Source of the DNA: Clostridia bacterium
GTDB taxonomy: Bacteria; Bacillota; Clostridia; Oscillospirales; CAG-272
Length of the DNA: 19,826 nt
Assembly: GCA_900753285.1 (NCBI GenBank)
Contig: CAADYN010000030.1
Coordinates: forward strand, 1-19,826
Reading direction: 5' to 3'
The notes under the pieces were generated by a model, which saw only the letters and a list, made by a program, of their open reading frames with translations, was not told where the DNA came from and searched no databases. The first letter of the stretch is position 1. Each line of letters begins with the position of its first letter. Positions 6,698 to 14,400 of the stretch are shown in pieces. Made by a program: the position numbers and the translations under genes.

Positions 6698-8239
6698 ATG
6701 ACGAAAATAACTATACCATCCTCCGCCGCGGGTACTCGACTTAAGGATTATCTCACGGAAAACAGAATTAAGATATCTGCTCCGTGCGGCGGACGAGGTG
6801 TGTGCAAAAAATGCCTTGTTAAGGTTGTTTCCGGCGGCTTTGTCTCGGCTGTGAATGGCGAAGAGCTGTCTCCCGATGAAAACGGCAATATCCTCGCTTG
6901 TCAGGCTGTGTGTACCTCGGGCGGAGCGGAGATAACAACGGACGAAATAGCGGGGGACGGTCTGACGTGCAGCGGTGCGGCTTACGAGGAACGTGAAGAT
7001 AACGGTGCAGCATACGGCATAGCTCTCGACATCGGCACGACAACTCTCGCGTCTGCTCTTGTGAATCTTGAAAGCGGGAAGGTCGCGGCGACTGCGTCAT
7101 GTCTCAATCCACAGCAGAGCTACGGTGCGGACGTTATCAGCCGTATCGAAGCCGCGAAGAACGGTAAGCTGTCCGCCATGCAGTCGTGTCTCGTTGAGAC
7201 GGTGCGCGGACTTATCGAAAAGCTCGTTCCGAACGACTGCGAAATAAAATCTCTTGCCGCTGCCGGAAACACAACCATGCTGCATATTTTCAGTGGAACA
7301 TCGCCGGTCAGCATGGGAGCGTATCCGTTTACCCCTGTATTCACCGACGCGAGAACTCTTGACGGCTCTGAGCTTAGGCTGAATGTCGGGAAGGTTACGC
7401 TGCTCCCGTCTGTTTCCGCTTTTGTCGGGGGAGACATCACGGCGGGAATGTACGTACTGAAGCTCGGCAAGTCCAATGTTCCCACGCTCCTTCTTGACAT
7501 AGGAACTAACGGAGAAATGGTGCTTGACACTGGAAAAGAGAGGGGAAACCGCCTTATCTCGACCTCAACCGCGGCAGGACCGGCACTTGAAGGCGCAAAT
7601 ATTTCATGCGGAATGGGCGGAGTTGCGGGCGCTGTCTCTCAGGTTGAGCGTGGTTCATCGGGAGAGCTAAGATACAAAACCATCGGTGACACTGCGGCGC
7701 GCGGAATCTGCGGATGCGGACTTATCGACCTGTGCGCACGTCTTCTCGAGGATGAAACGATTGACGAAAGCGGATATCTTGACGGTGAATTCACCCTGAG
7801 CGGCATTCACATGACAAAATCCGGCGAAATTGATGAAGGCGAGACGGCGGTGACGATAACGCAGAAGGACATCCGCGAGATTCAGCTTGCGAAAAGTGCG
7901 ATTCGTGCGGGAATTGAAGCTCTGCTCGACTCGGCAGGAATGGACGTCGGCTCGTTTGTCTCCTCCGAAGGAAAGGTCTGCATTGCGGGAGGACTGGGGT
8001 ACTATCTGAATCCTGTCAGCGCCGCGAAGATAGGGCTTCTGCCGGAGGAATTTGTCGAGAGCAATATCGTCAGTGCGGTCGGAAATACCTCTCTCGCGGG
8101 AGCTTGCGGAGCTTTGTCAGACGGCACGGCAATAGAGCAGATGTCGCGGACCGCAAAAATGTGCGAAAGCATGGAACTGAACCGCTCGAGCGTGTTTAAC
8201 GACGGATTCATTGAATACATGATGTTTCCCGAGCAATGA
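6698..8239 (+). CDS. RACE-type corrinoid reductive activator (2Fe-2S plus ASKHA/DUF4445)
   Basis: 513 aa. An N-terminal [2Fe-2S] ferredoxin domain is marked by Cys30-x5-Cys36-x2-Cys39-x28-Cys68 (APCGGRGVCKKC, then LACQ). From about residue 105 an ASKHA-type ATPase begins with YGIALDIGTTTLASALV, followed by LNPQQSYGADVISRI, AAGNTTMLHIFSG, LLDIGTNGEMVL and CGCGLIDL. This is the arrangement of reductive activators of corrinoid-dependent enzymes, which use ATP and an iron-sulfur centre to return inactive Co(II) to Co(I). It is on the short side because the linker domain of longer RACE proteins looks reduced. It starts one base after the upstream stop, so translation is probably coupled. It is strong evidence that the operon is a true corrinoid methyl-transfer system. 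Confidence 0.92.
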   Translation: MTKITIPSSAAGTRLKDYLTENRIKISAPCGGRGVCKKCLVKVVSGGFVSAVNGEELSPDENGNILACQAVCTSGGAEITTDEIAGDGLTCSGAAYEEREDNGAAYGIALDIGTTTLASALVNLESGKVAATASCLNPQQSYGADVISRIEAAKNGKLSAMQSCLVETVRGLIEKLVPNDCEIKSLAAAGNTTMLHIFSGTSPVSMGAYPFTPVFTDARTLDGSELRLNVGKVTLLPSVSAFVGGDITAGMYVLKLGKSNVPTLLLDIGTNGEMVLDTGKERGNRLISTSTAAGPALEGANISCGMGGVAGAVSQVERGSSGELRYKTIGDTAARGICGCGLIDLCARLLEDETIDESGYLDGEFTLSGIHMTKSGEIDEGETAVTITQKDIREIQLAKSAIRAGIEALLDSAGMDVGSFVSSEGKVCIAGGLGYYLNPVSAAKIGLLPEEFVESNIVSAVGNTSLAGACGALSDGTAIEQMSRTAKMCESMELNRSSVFNDGFIEYMMFPEQ

Positions 8240-8247
8240 GGATTGAT

Positions 8248-8799
8248 ATGTCTGTTGAAGCTATACTGAAAGAATTTTTGAGTGAGCCGGATTCTCTGCC
8301 GTACATGATACATGAGTCCGCGTTCATTGAGCCGTCGGTTATAACGTTTTCGCAGGATGTGCGTGACGCGTGCGAGGCAAATCTGTGCGGGATGTACGGC
8401 AAGTGTTGGTCATGTCCGCCCGTAGTGGGAAAATGGCAGGAACTGCGCGATCACTACAAGAGCTACGGTCATGCGTTTGTCTTCACTACAAAGCACGAGC
8501 TTGAGGATTCGTTCGACATCGAGGGCATGACGGAAGGACGAGCCGAGCACAACCGCACCGAGAGGGCAATAGAAGCCGCGCTGAAAAAGCAGGATGAGAA
8601 GTTCGAGATATGCGGAGCGGAAGGGTGCAGCCTTTGCGAAAAATGCACATATCCGAGCTCCCTGTGTCGACATCCCGACCTCATGCACCACTCGATGGAA
8701 GCCACGGGAATGAACGTAGTAAAGCTCGCCTCCGACGCGGGAATCCACTACATGAACGGCGTGAACACAGTAACGTATTTTTCGGTTATATTTTGGTAA
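8248..8799 (+). CDS. DUF2284 cysteine-rich metal-binding protein
   Basis: 183 aa from the ATG at 8248. TGAGGA (8237-8242) sits five bases before it; an ATG at 8236 overlapping the RACE stop (ATGA) would add four residues but has no clear binding site. Two cysteine clusters are visible: CEANLCGMYGKCWSCPP and CGAEGCSLCEKCTYPSSLC. They are typical of DUF2284 'predicted metal-binding' proteins and suggest one or two Fe-S clusters or zinc sites. The C-terminal GIHYMNGVNTVTYFSVIFW is also family-like. DUF2284 proteins recur next to corrinoid methyltransferases, and an electron-transfer or corrinoid-handling role is inferred, not shown. It is the last gene of the operon; a terminator follows at once. 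Confidence 0.85.
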   Translation: MSVEAILKEFLSEPDSLPYMIHESAFIEPSVITFSQDVRDACEANLCGMYGKCWSCPPVVGKWQELRDHYKSYGHAFVFTTKHELEDSFDIEGMTEGRAEHNRTERAIEAALKKQDEKFEICGAEGCSLCEKCTYPSSLCRHPDLMHHSMEATGMNVVKLASDAGIHYMNGVNTVTYFSVIFW

Positions 8800-8802
8800 A
8801 AC

Positions 8803-8838
8803 AAAACCTCCTTCGGCGATGCTGCTGCGGGAGGTTTT
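8803..8838 (+). terminator. Terminator of the methyltransferase operon
   Basis: AAAACCTCC (8803-8811) pairs perfectly with GGAGGTTTT (8830-8838). The T stretch is short and the stem has A-runs on the other side, so it may work in both directions. Confidence 0.7.
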
Positions 8839-8895
8839 GTAATATTTAGATAATAATGTTAGGCTGCACGTTGTTTTTAAGATGTTTCGTCAATG

Positions 8896-8924
8896 TTGCC
8901 AGCGATACTGTTTCTTGATATAAT
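8896..8924 (+). promoter_or_regulatory. Promoter of a small orphan transcription unit
   Basis: TTGCCA (8896-8901), 17-bp spacer, perfect TATAAT (8919-8924). The transcript should start near 8931. From 8839 to 8895 nothing else is recognised. Confidence 0.65.
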
Positions 8925-8935
8925 ATCATTGAGGG

Positions 8936-9028
8936 ATGAGCATCGTTGATACTTTCAAAAGTGCGGGAATTCTCGCTGTGTCGGACGTTTCCGAAGGAGT
9001 AATGTCGTGTTTTGCGGCATATTTATGA
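8936..9028 (+). CDS. Possible 30-aa peptide gene or small RNA between promoter and terminator
   Basis: An ATG at 8936 opens 30 codons (MSIVDTFKSAGILAVSDV, then SEGVMSCFAAYL) ending in TGA at 9026-9028. The ATG is only about five bases after the predicted transcription start, and GAGGG touches it directly, so translation would be close to leaderless. The terminator begins at the stop codon. The same ~125-nt transcript could instead be a small RNA; it holds near-palindromes around ACTTTCAAAAGT and GCGGGAATTCTCGC. No family recognised. Its position beside the leader-distal end of the CRISPR array may be coincidence. Confidence 0.3.
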   Translation: MSIVDTFKSAGILAVSDVSEGVMSCFAAYL

Positions 9029-9055
9029 GAGGACTCGGAGTCTCTTTTATTTTTT
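9027..9055 (+). terminator. Terminator of the small unit
   Basis: The stem 9027-9035/9039-9046 (GACT-CGG-AGTC core, one bulged G, AGAG/TCTT below) is followed by TTTATTTTTT. It would also stop + strand transcription from running antisense into the CRISPR array. Confidence 0.65.
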
Positions 9056-9085
9056 GCTATGCGAACACTTGCGGTGAAAGCGATA

Positions 9086-9516
9086 GTTTTAGTCCCCTAT
9101 AAATTTACACTACTCTCAAACTCGGGGGGCGTCGCTTCGGCGGTTCGTTCGTTTTAGTCCCCTATAAATTTACACTACTCTCAAACAAAATAATATTTCT
9201 TACCGTCCGCCACATAGTTTTAGTCCCCTATAAATTTACACTACTCTCAAACATTCCTTTTGTCCTCCCGCGCCTCGCTTATGTTTTAGTCCCCTATAAA
9301 TTTACACTACTCTCAAACGGCTCGTCGACAATCATCACGGACAAGTCTGTTTTAGTCCCCTATAAATTTACACTACTCTCAAACCACATGCCGTACTCCT
9401 CCATGAGTCTTTTTGTTTTAGTCCCCTATAAATTTACACTACTCTCAAACGTTGAGCGAGCTTCCACAGGCACATCGACAGTTTTAGTCCCCTATAAATT
9501 TACACTACTCTCAAAC
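9086..9516 (-). CRISPR. Type II-A CRISPR array, 7 identical 36-bp repeats and 6 spacers
   Basis: Repeats lie at 9086-9121, 9151-9186, 9217-9252, 9283-9318, 9349-9384, 9415-9450 and 9481-9516, with no mismatches among them. Spacers are 30 bp except the leader-distal one (9122-9150), which is 29. Transcription is on the - strand, where the repeat begins GTTTGAGAGTAGTG and ends GGGGACTAAAAC. Three things show this: the tracrRNA anti-repeat pairs with that strand, a promoter points into the array from the csn2 side, and the lower stem plus GA bulge match the S. pyogenes repeat:anti-repeat form. The leader-distal repeat is undegenerated. No spacer match was noticed inside the window; source phages cannot be named without a search. 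Confidence 0.98.
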
Positions 9517-9609
9517 CTCAAACCTCAAATTTTGATCAAAATCAAACATATACGGCACTACGAAGCCGCCGAAGTCCGGCAGATGGGGAATAAAACATCG
9601 TCTATATTA
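9517..9609 (-). other. CRISPR leader (transcribed part) with heptad repeats and a palindrome
   Basis: Read on the - strand, the leader ends ATTTGAG-GTTTGAG directly before the first repeat, which itself opens with GTTTGAG. A perfect 14-bp palindrome ATTTTGATCAAAAT lies at 9529-9542. ATTTGAG is, from memory, one of the known II-A leader-anchoring sequences. Confidence 0.75.
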
Positions 9610-9639
9610 ATTATATCATAGCTGTAAACCTGATGTCAA
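9610..9639 (-). promoter_or_regulatory. Array (pre-crRNA) promoter
   Basis: On the - strand: TTGACA (complement of 9634-9639), 18-bp spacer ending TGA (extended -10), TATAAT (complement of 9610-9615). It begins on the base next to the csn2 stop codon and drives the array with a start near 9603. Confidence 0.85.
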
Positions 9640-10305
9640 TCAAAATTCACATAAATCTTCGTCGACTGTACATCTTTTTTCCTTTGCCAAAACCGGATAA
9701 TCTTTGTTTTCTATCATGAAAACTTTGTAATCATGCGCAAGTACGGTTTCCATGAATTTTAATATGGTTTCATCGTTATAATAGCTCCGCAGATTTACCG
9801 TGATAAACAACTTGTCATGGTCAAATTCGCGGACAAGCTCCATATAGTCGAGAAGCATATCAAGAGGATCTTTACTGTCGCATTGTATTAAAATACCGGC
9901 GCTTTTCAAAATTCCCGACATATGTATCTTTGTAGGAACAATATCGCACGAATATTCAAAAGCGAGTGTATCTATATAACTCTCGACAGATGACAGCAGC
10001 TCTTGTGTCTGCATGAAATTCGTTTCCGAGTACGCCTCTTTTTCAAGTGCGGAGACTACACGCGTCAACAGCTCTTTTCTGTTAATGTCAAACGACAGAA
10101 AATCCGTGATAATCTCCGCATATTTTGAAAAAGAAAGTGTTACTCCTTCATCGGATAAAACCGTATTACCGTCGCATCCCTCTGTTTGTGATTTTATGTC
10201 AAGCAGAATTTCTCTGAAAAATTTTTGGCTTTCTACAACTAAAGTATTTACCGCTTGGTTTTCAATAATAAACACTTCCGAGAGGTATGGGTAAGACAGT
10301 TTCAT
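9640..10305 (-). CDS. csn2: CRISPR-associated protein Csn2, type II-A
   Basis: 221 aa, close to the ~220 aa of the canonical short Csn2. Csn2 forms a toroidal tetramer around DNA ends and joins Cas1-Cas2-Cas9 in spacer acquisition. Recognised from the N-terminal MKLSYPYLSEVFIIENQAVN, the central alpha-helical region, and the C-terminal core KLFITVNLRSYYNDETILKFMETVLAHDYKVFMIEN, given here in parts: KLFITVNLRSYYND and the KVFMIENKDYP strand, ending VDEDLCEF, which is highly characteristic. The ATG overlaps the cas2 stop as ATGA (10302-10305). It is the last cas gene, and the stop abuts the array promoter. Its presence assigns the system to II-A rather than II-C. Confidence 0.93.
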   Translation of the reverse strand: MKLSYPYLSEVFIIENQAVNTLVVESQKFFREILLDIKSQTEGCDGNTVLSDEGVTLSFSKYAEIITDFLSFDINRKELLTRVVSALEKEAYSETNFMQTQELLSSVESYIDTLAFEYSCDIVPTKIHMSGILKSAGILIQCDSKDPLDMLLDYMELVREFDHDKLFITVNLRSYYNDETILKFMETVLAHDYKVFMIENKDYPVLAKEKRCTVDEDLCEF

Positions 10306-10622
10306 AATTCTATAAGCCTTTCATCCGTACTGATAATATCGCTGTGTGCTTTTCCGCAGATGTATTCCATATGTGAAAACTGTTTTTCTGTAACGGTCAA
10401 CACCTGAACAATGCCGTCCGGCGGCTTATTTCGGCGTATGATGTCCACCAACGATTTTTCAGCCGTCGGATTTATAAGCATTCTGCAATATACCGACTCC
10501 TGCATCATCAAAAATCCGTTTTTTATAAGCACTTTTCGGAATTTTCTGTAGTCTCTGCGGTTTTCTTCCGTGATTGTGGGAAGATCGAAAAATACTATAG
10601 TTCGCATAAATCTGTAACTCAT
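10302..10622 (-). CDS. cas2: CRISPR-associated endoribonuclease-fold protein Cas2
   Basis: 106 aa. The N-terminus MSYRFMRTIVFFDLP is the standard type II Cas2 opening, with the ferredoxin-like first strand and the Asp (FFDLP) that forms the nuclease site in active relatives. YRKFRKVLIKNGFLMMQESVY follows, then VQVLTVTEKQF. Cas2 dimers bridge two Cas1 dimers in the integrase that inserts new spacers; its own nuclease activity is dispensable in known systems. The start ATG overlaps the cas1 stop (ATGA at 10619-10622), so translation is coupled. Confidence 0.95.
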   Translation of the reverse strand: MSYRFMRTIVFFDLPTITEENRRDYRKFRKVLIKNGFLMMQESVYCRMLINPTAEKSLVDIIRRNKPPDGIVQVLTVTEKQFSHMEYICGKAHSDIISTDERLIEL

Positions 10623-11491
10623 ATATTGCTGTAATAACTGATAGCTTTGGCGTCGGCTTTTTCCAAAGAATCGAAAACGCTTCGGATGTATATTCGTATT
10701 GCGTTAATTACCGTTTGCTCCGCACCGTTTATCATAACCGTATTATTTAGAATGTTTATTAGCCGCCGCTTTATATTATTGTCAAACTCTGTAACGTCCG
10801 AGTAATAAACCGCTCTGTCAACGAGTATTCTGAAAGGTTCCATGAGGTCGCTGCTCAAATTGAACGGGTTGAAAACGTTGTCGTGAAAAACTCCGATATG
10901 GGTTATATACCCGCAGACGTTAATTTCACGGTTGAATGCGGAGAGAAGTATTGTGTATCCATAGTTCAGCGCGGCGTTTAACGGACAGCTTTTCTGACGT
11001 GAAAATTCCATGCCGAAAACCGCGTTGAAATAAACCTTTGCGGCGTGACCCTCTCGGTTTGTCTCGTCTCCGAACTCTATTTCGGATATATAGGAAAGAA
11101 GCATTTCAGCCTCGCGTTCATTGCCAAGTTCGCCGAGAAATTCTGCCTGCTTTCGTATTTTCTCCGATATGATGTTCGTCCAGACGAGCCCTTTTGATTC
11201 ATCGTCCCATGCGACTTGCGAACGCACCTTTTTTGAAGTGTCGTGAGAGCCTCTGTACGGCACAAGTTCAGCCATGGGATTGTGGGTGCTGTCGCAGAAT
11301 ATTACTTTGATTTTGTTTTCAATCATAGCTTCAAGCAGGCAGCCGGTCAGAGATACCGCCGGATTTTCAATGAGCAGCACCGATATTTCGTCGAGAAAAA
11401 CACGGTGAGTTTCTTCTCCGCGGACAACCATGTAGCCCATTTTTAAATCCAGCTTGCATCGGTTGGATACTACTACTATCCGCCAACTCAT
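10619..11491 (-). CDS. cas1: CRISPR-associated integrase Cas1, type II
   Basis: 290 aa, the normal length for type II Cas1. The metal-binding residues are all visible: Glu147 in NREGHAAKVYF, His203 in HIGVFHDN and Glu218 in DLMEPFR. The N-terminal beta domain opens MSWRIVVVSNRCKLDLK, and VFLDEISVLLIEN is typical. With Cas2 it inserts protospacers at the leader-repeat junction, in II-A with help from Csn2 and Cas9. The ATG overlaps the cas9 stop as ATGA (11488-11491). All catalytic residues are present, so acquisition may still work. Confidence 0.96.
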   Translation of the reverse strand: MSWRIVVVSNRCKLDLKMGYMVVRGEETHRVFLDEISVLLIENPAVSLTGCLLEAMIENKIKVIFCDSTHNPMAELVPYRGSHDTSKKVRSQVAWDDESKGLVWTNIISEKIRKQAEFLGELGNEREAEMLLSYISEIEFGDETNREGHAAKVYFNAVFGMEFSRQKSCPLNAALNYGYTILLSAFNREINVCGYITHIGVFHDNVFNPFNLSSDLMEPFRILVDRAVYYSDVTEFDNNIKRRLINILNNTVMINGAEQTVINAIRIYIRSVFDSLEKADAKAISYYSNI

Positions 11492-14400
11492 AACAGGTCA
11501 AGCAGATTGCAGGAACGGTGTTCAAACAGTCCCGACGCGGTTGTGTCAATGATACGGACGTCGCTGTAGGATTTCTTCCAGTTGGAAAGATTTGTGCTTA
11601 ATTTAGATATAGCTGCTTTAGGAGCTTCATCTATTGCTGTAAGGTCGAATCCGTTGTTTATTCTTCCGAATATTCCGATAATCTGAAGCAGGCAAGCTGT
11701 TTGTGTGAAAACATCTTGTGCCACAAATTTTTCTTTTCCGTCAGCAAGATCATCGCACGGATTTCCGGGACGCTTTTTGAAAACAGTATTTAAGAGTTTG
11801 TCGGTTAAAATATCATACAGTTCGATATTCTTTTCCGTGGATACAACATCGTATTTTTCCATGTAAACCATATTGAGATTATTCTTTTTCTTCTCGTTCA
11901 ACGTTTCAAGCTTTTTTACATAGAATTCCCATTCTGGTGCAAGGCAAAGCGGCGTCATTGATGATAACATTACTACTTTTCCTCCGCTTCCTTTTCCGGT
12001 GATACACATACGGTATCCGTCGAGTTCTATCATTGTTTTAACCTTGATAATGCGGTCTCCGAGAGGGAACTCAACCTTGTCGATGGTTTTATTCAAAATC
12101 CTGCCGAGTTGGATTTTTGCGTAATCAAGACGGAATTGTGAATCGGATTTATATTTTTCAGCAATAGCCAAGTCAACCGGCATCAGCATAACATCCGACT
12201 TTTTGCCGAAATAATATTTTACCAAAACGAAGAATGTGGCAGTCGGTTTATTATATCCGCCGTATTTTTTAGGGTCCAGATATATTTCACCGTTATTTTT
12301 CAGCGGAGTTAAATCAGTATTTTTCTTCAGCGGATTCTGATCGAAAAGACCGCCTTTTCTGCTAAACGGATATATCGTATAATGCACCGCGTTTTTGTGT
12401 ACGGTTTTCCATACGGTTTCAAGCGAATTTACGCCGTCCCAGATTTTTCTTCCGCCTACCATATACGGAGTAAGACTGTAAAGTGATATGAGATTTATGC
12501 TGTAGTTGTCCTTGTTTGAAAGATACCACGGTTTGGTGCATTTTTCATGATATACGTTTCCGGCGACAATGTTCAGGTACGCGTCTTTTGCATGGTGAAG
12601 GTCGTTTACGGTGCGCGATTTCCAAAGCTCGGTTTTCCAAGGTTCAATTTGCGAGTCGTCAAGATATCTCTCTTCTTCGGGCAGAATCGCTTTCCAGAGT
12701 TTCTTTTCATGCCTGAATTCTGACACAAGACCTGCTTTGACGTATACAATTTCAGTGTCGGGATAGTATTCCTTAAGCAGAGTTGCGACGGCTTTTGTGG
12801 ACTGCCTTGTCTCAACCATTTGTCTGTTAATGAATCCCCACGCTTCGTCATCGGTGAATCCTGTTTTTCTTGTGAGTCGGCGGTATTTTTCCTCTGTAAT
12901 AAGACCGCCGTCAAGCAGCTTTTTCCACATTCCGCTCATGTTTTCACGTATGTTTTCTGGAAGCGGGTAGTTATTATCTTTAGAGCCGTTAATTTTGGAT
13001 TTTACAAGAACCTTATTATTGAATAAGCTGTCGTCTTTAACCTTTGACCGCGGATATATGTGATCTATGTCATAACGTTTACCCATAAGATTATTCAAAT
13101 CGATTTCTTCGCCGGAGTACATACATCTTCCGCGCTGTAAGTAATAAAGGAAAAGTCTTTCGCTTTGCAGTCTGCTGTTTGCTTCGTCGCCCATCTTTTC
13201 AAGTTCTTGTTCAAGCCTGCGGACGTCGTCTGTGTCGATGGTTTTATATAAAGCTTTGAGCATACCGCATCTGGAAGTTGTTCTCTTGCCTTTTTCATCG
13301 GGTTTTGCTCCGCGAGCCATTTCAACGAAAATCTTATTCGGGGCTTTTCCTTCAGCTTTGACTATATCGGAGACAATGTCGAGCACACGGTATATCGGAC
13401 GTCTCACGGCATTCGACAAATACATATCGTCCATTCTTTCGTCAAGAGACTTTGCTCCGTTTGCCATATAGTAGTTGTCGGAATATCTCTTTATTGCATC
13501 CGAATATGTGTAGTCGTCCGAAAGAAGCTCCATAAGATTTTTGTCCGTGCTCCAGAGCGCGTCGATAATGCTGCATGCCTCTCCTGTATCTTTACAGCCT
13601 CCGATTATACCGCATAAGAATTTTTCCGAAAGACGTCCGAAGTCCTTGAATTTCAGTGAAGTAATATATTTTACGTCATTATCGGACAAATTCGGATATT
13701 CGCCTTCGAGCCATGCTTTAAAACGCGGACGGCTTTCCATGTAAGTCGATACTTTGATTATCTTTTCAACATCTGTCTCGTTCAAAGTTCCGCTTTCAAG
13801 GAGTCTGCGGAAAGATATATATGACGAAAGAGAAGACTTTATCGAAATATCTATTCCTGCGATGGTTTCAACGTCATCTTTAGAATGATTGTTCTGACGG
13901 AGAGAATCCTTGATTTTCTTTACGGAGACTTTTTTGTTTTTCTTGAATACATCATTGTAAATCAGCTGTTTTATCTCCGGAGATATTCTGAGTCCGTTTA
14001 TCGTGATATTGTTGATTTCGTTGAGTACAGTAAAACGCTGGTACAAAAGAGACTGCTTCGGCAATACTTTCTCGCCCGGAAGATAGGAGCATACACCTAT
14101 CAATTTATTTATAAATCCTTGTTCACTCTCGTTGCCGTCAACCATTTCGGAAAAATTCCACGGAGTGATACGTCCGGCTTTTCTCTTAATCCAAGCATAA
14201 GGCGAGCTTGCATTCAGCGGACCTACATAGTACGGTATGCGGAAAGTGAATACCGACAGAATTTTGTCTTTTGTAAGATATCCTTCTTCGTCTGTTTCGC
14301 TCAAAAACGGCAGATACTTTTCGGCGTTTTCGAGTATCTTCTTCAGCTCAACATAATAAAGCTGATACGGTATTACACGGTTGTCTCCGTTGACCTGCTT

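Noticed and set aside
9086..9516. Reading the array on the + strand because the repeat begins GTTTTAGTCCCC, like the GTTTTAGA of S. pyogenes
   Set aside because: The tracrRNA anti-repeat pairs with the - strand repeat (GTTTGAGAGTAG), a promoter enters the array from the csn2 side, and the leader anchor-like sequence is at that end.
9388..9621. A + strand ORF of 77 codons across the array
   Set aside because: It translates CRISPR repeats and leader (the repeated VPYKFTLLSN is repeat sequence).
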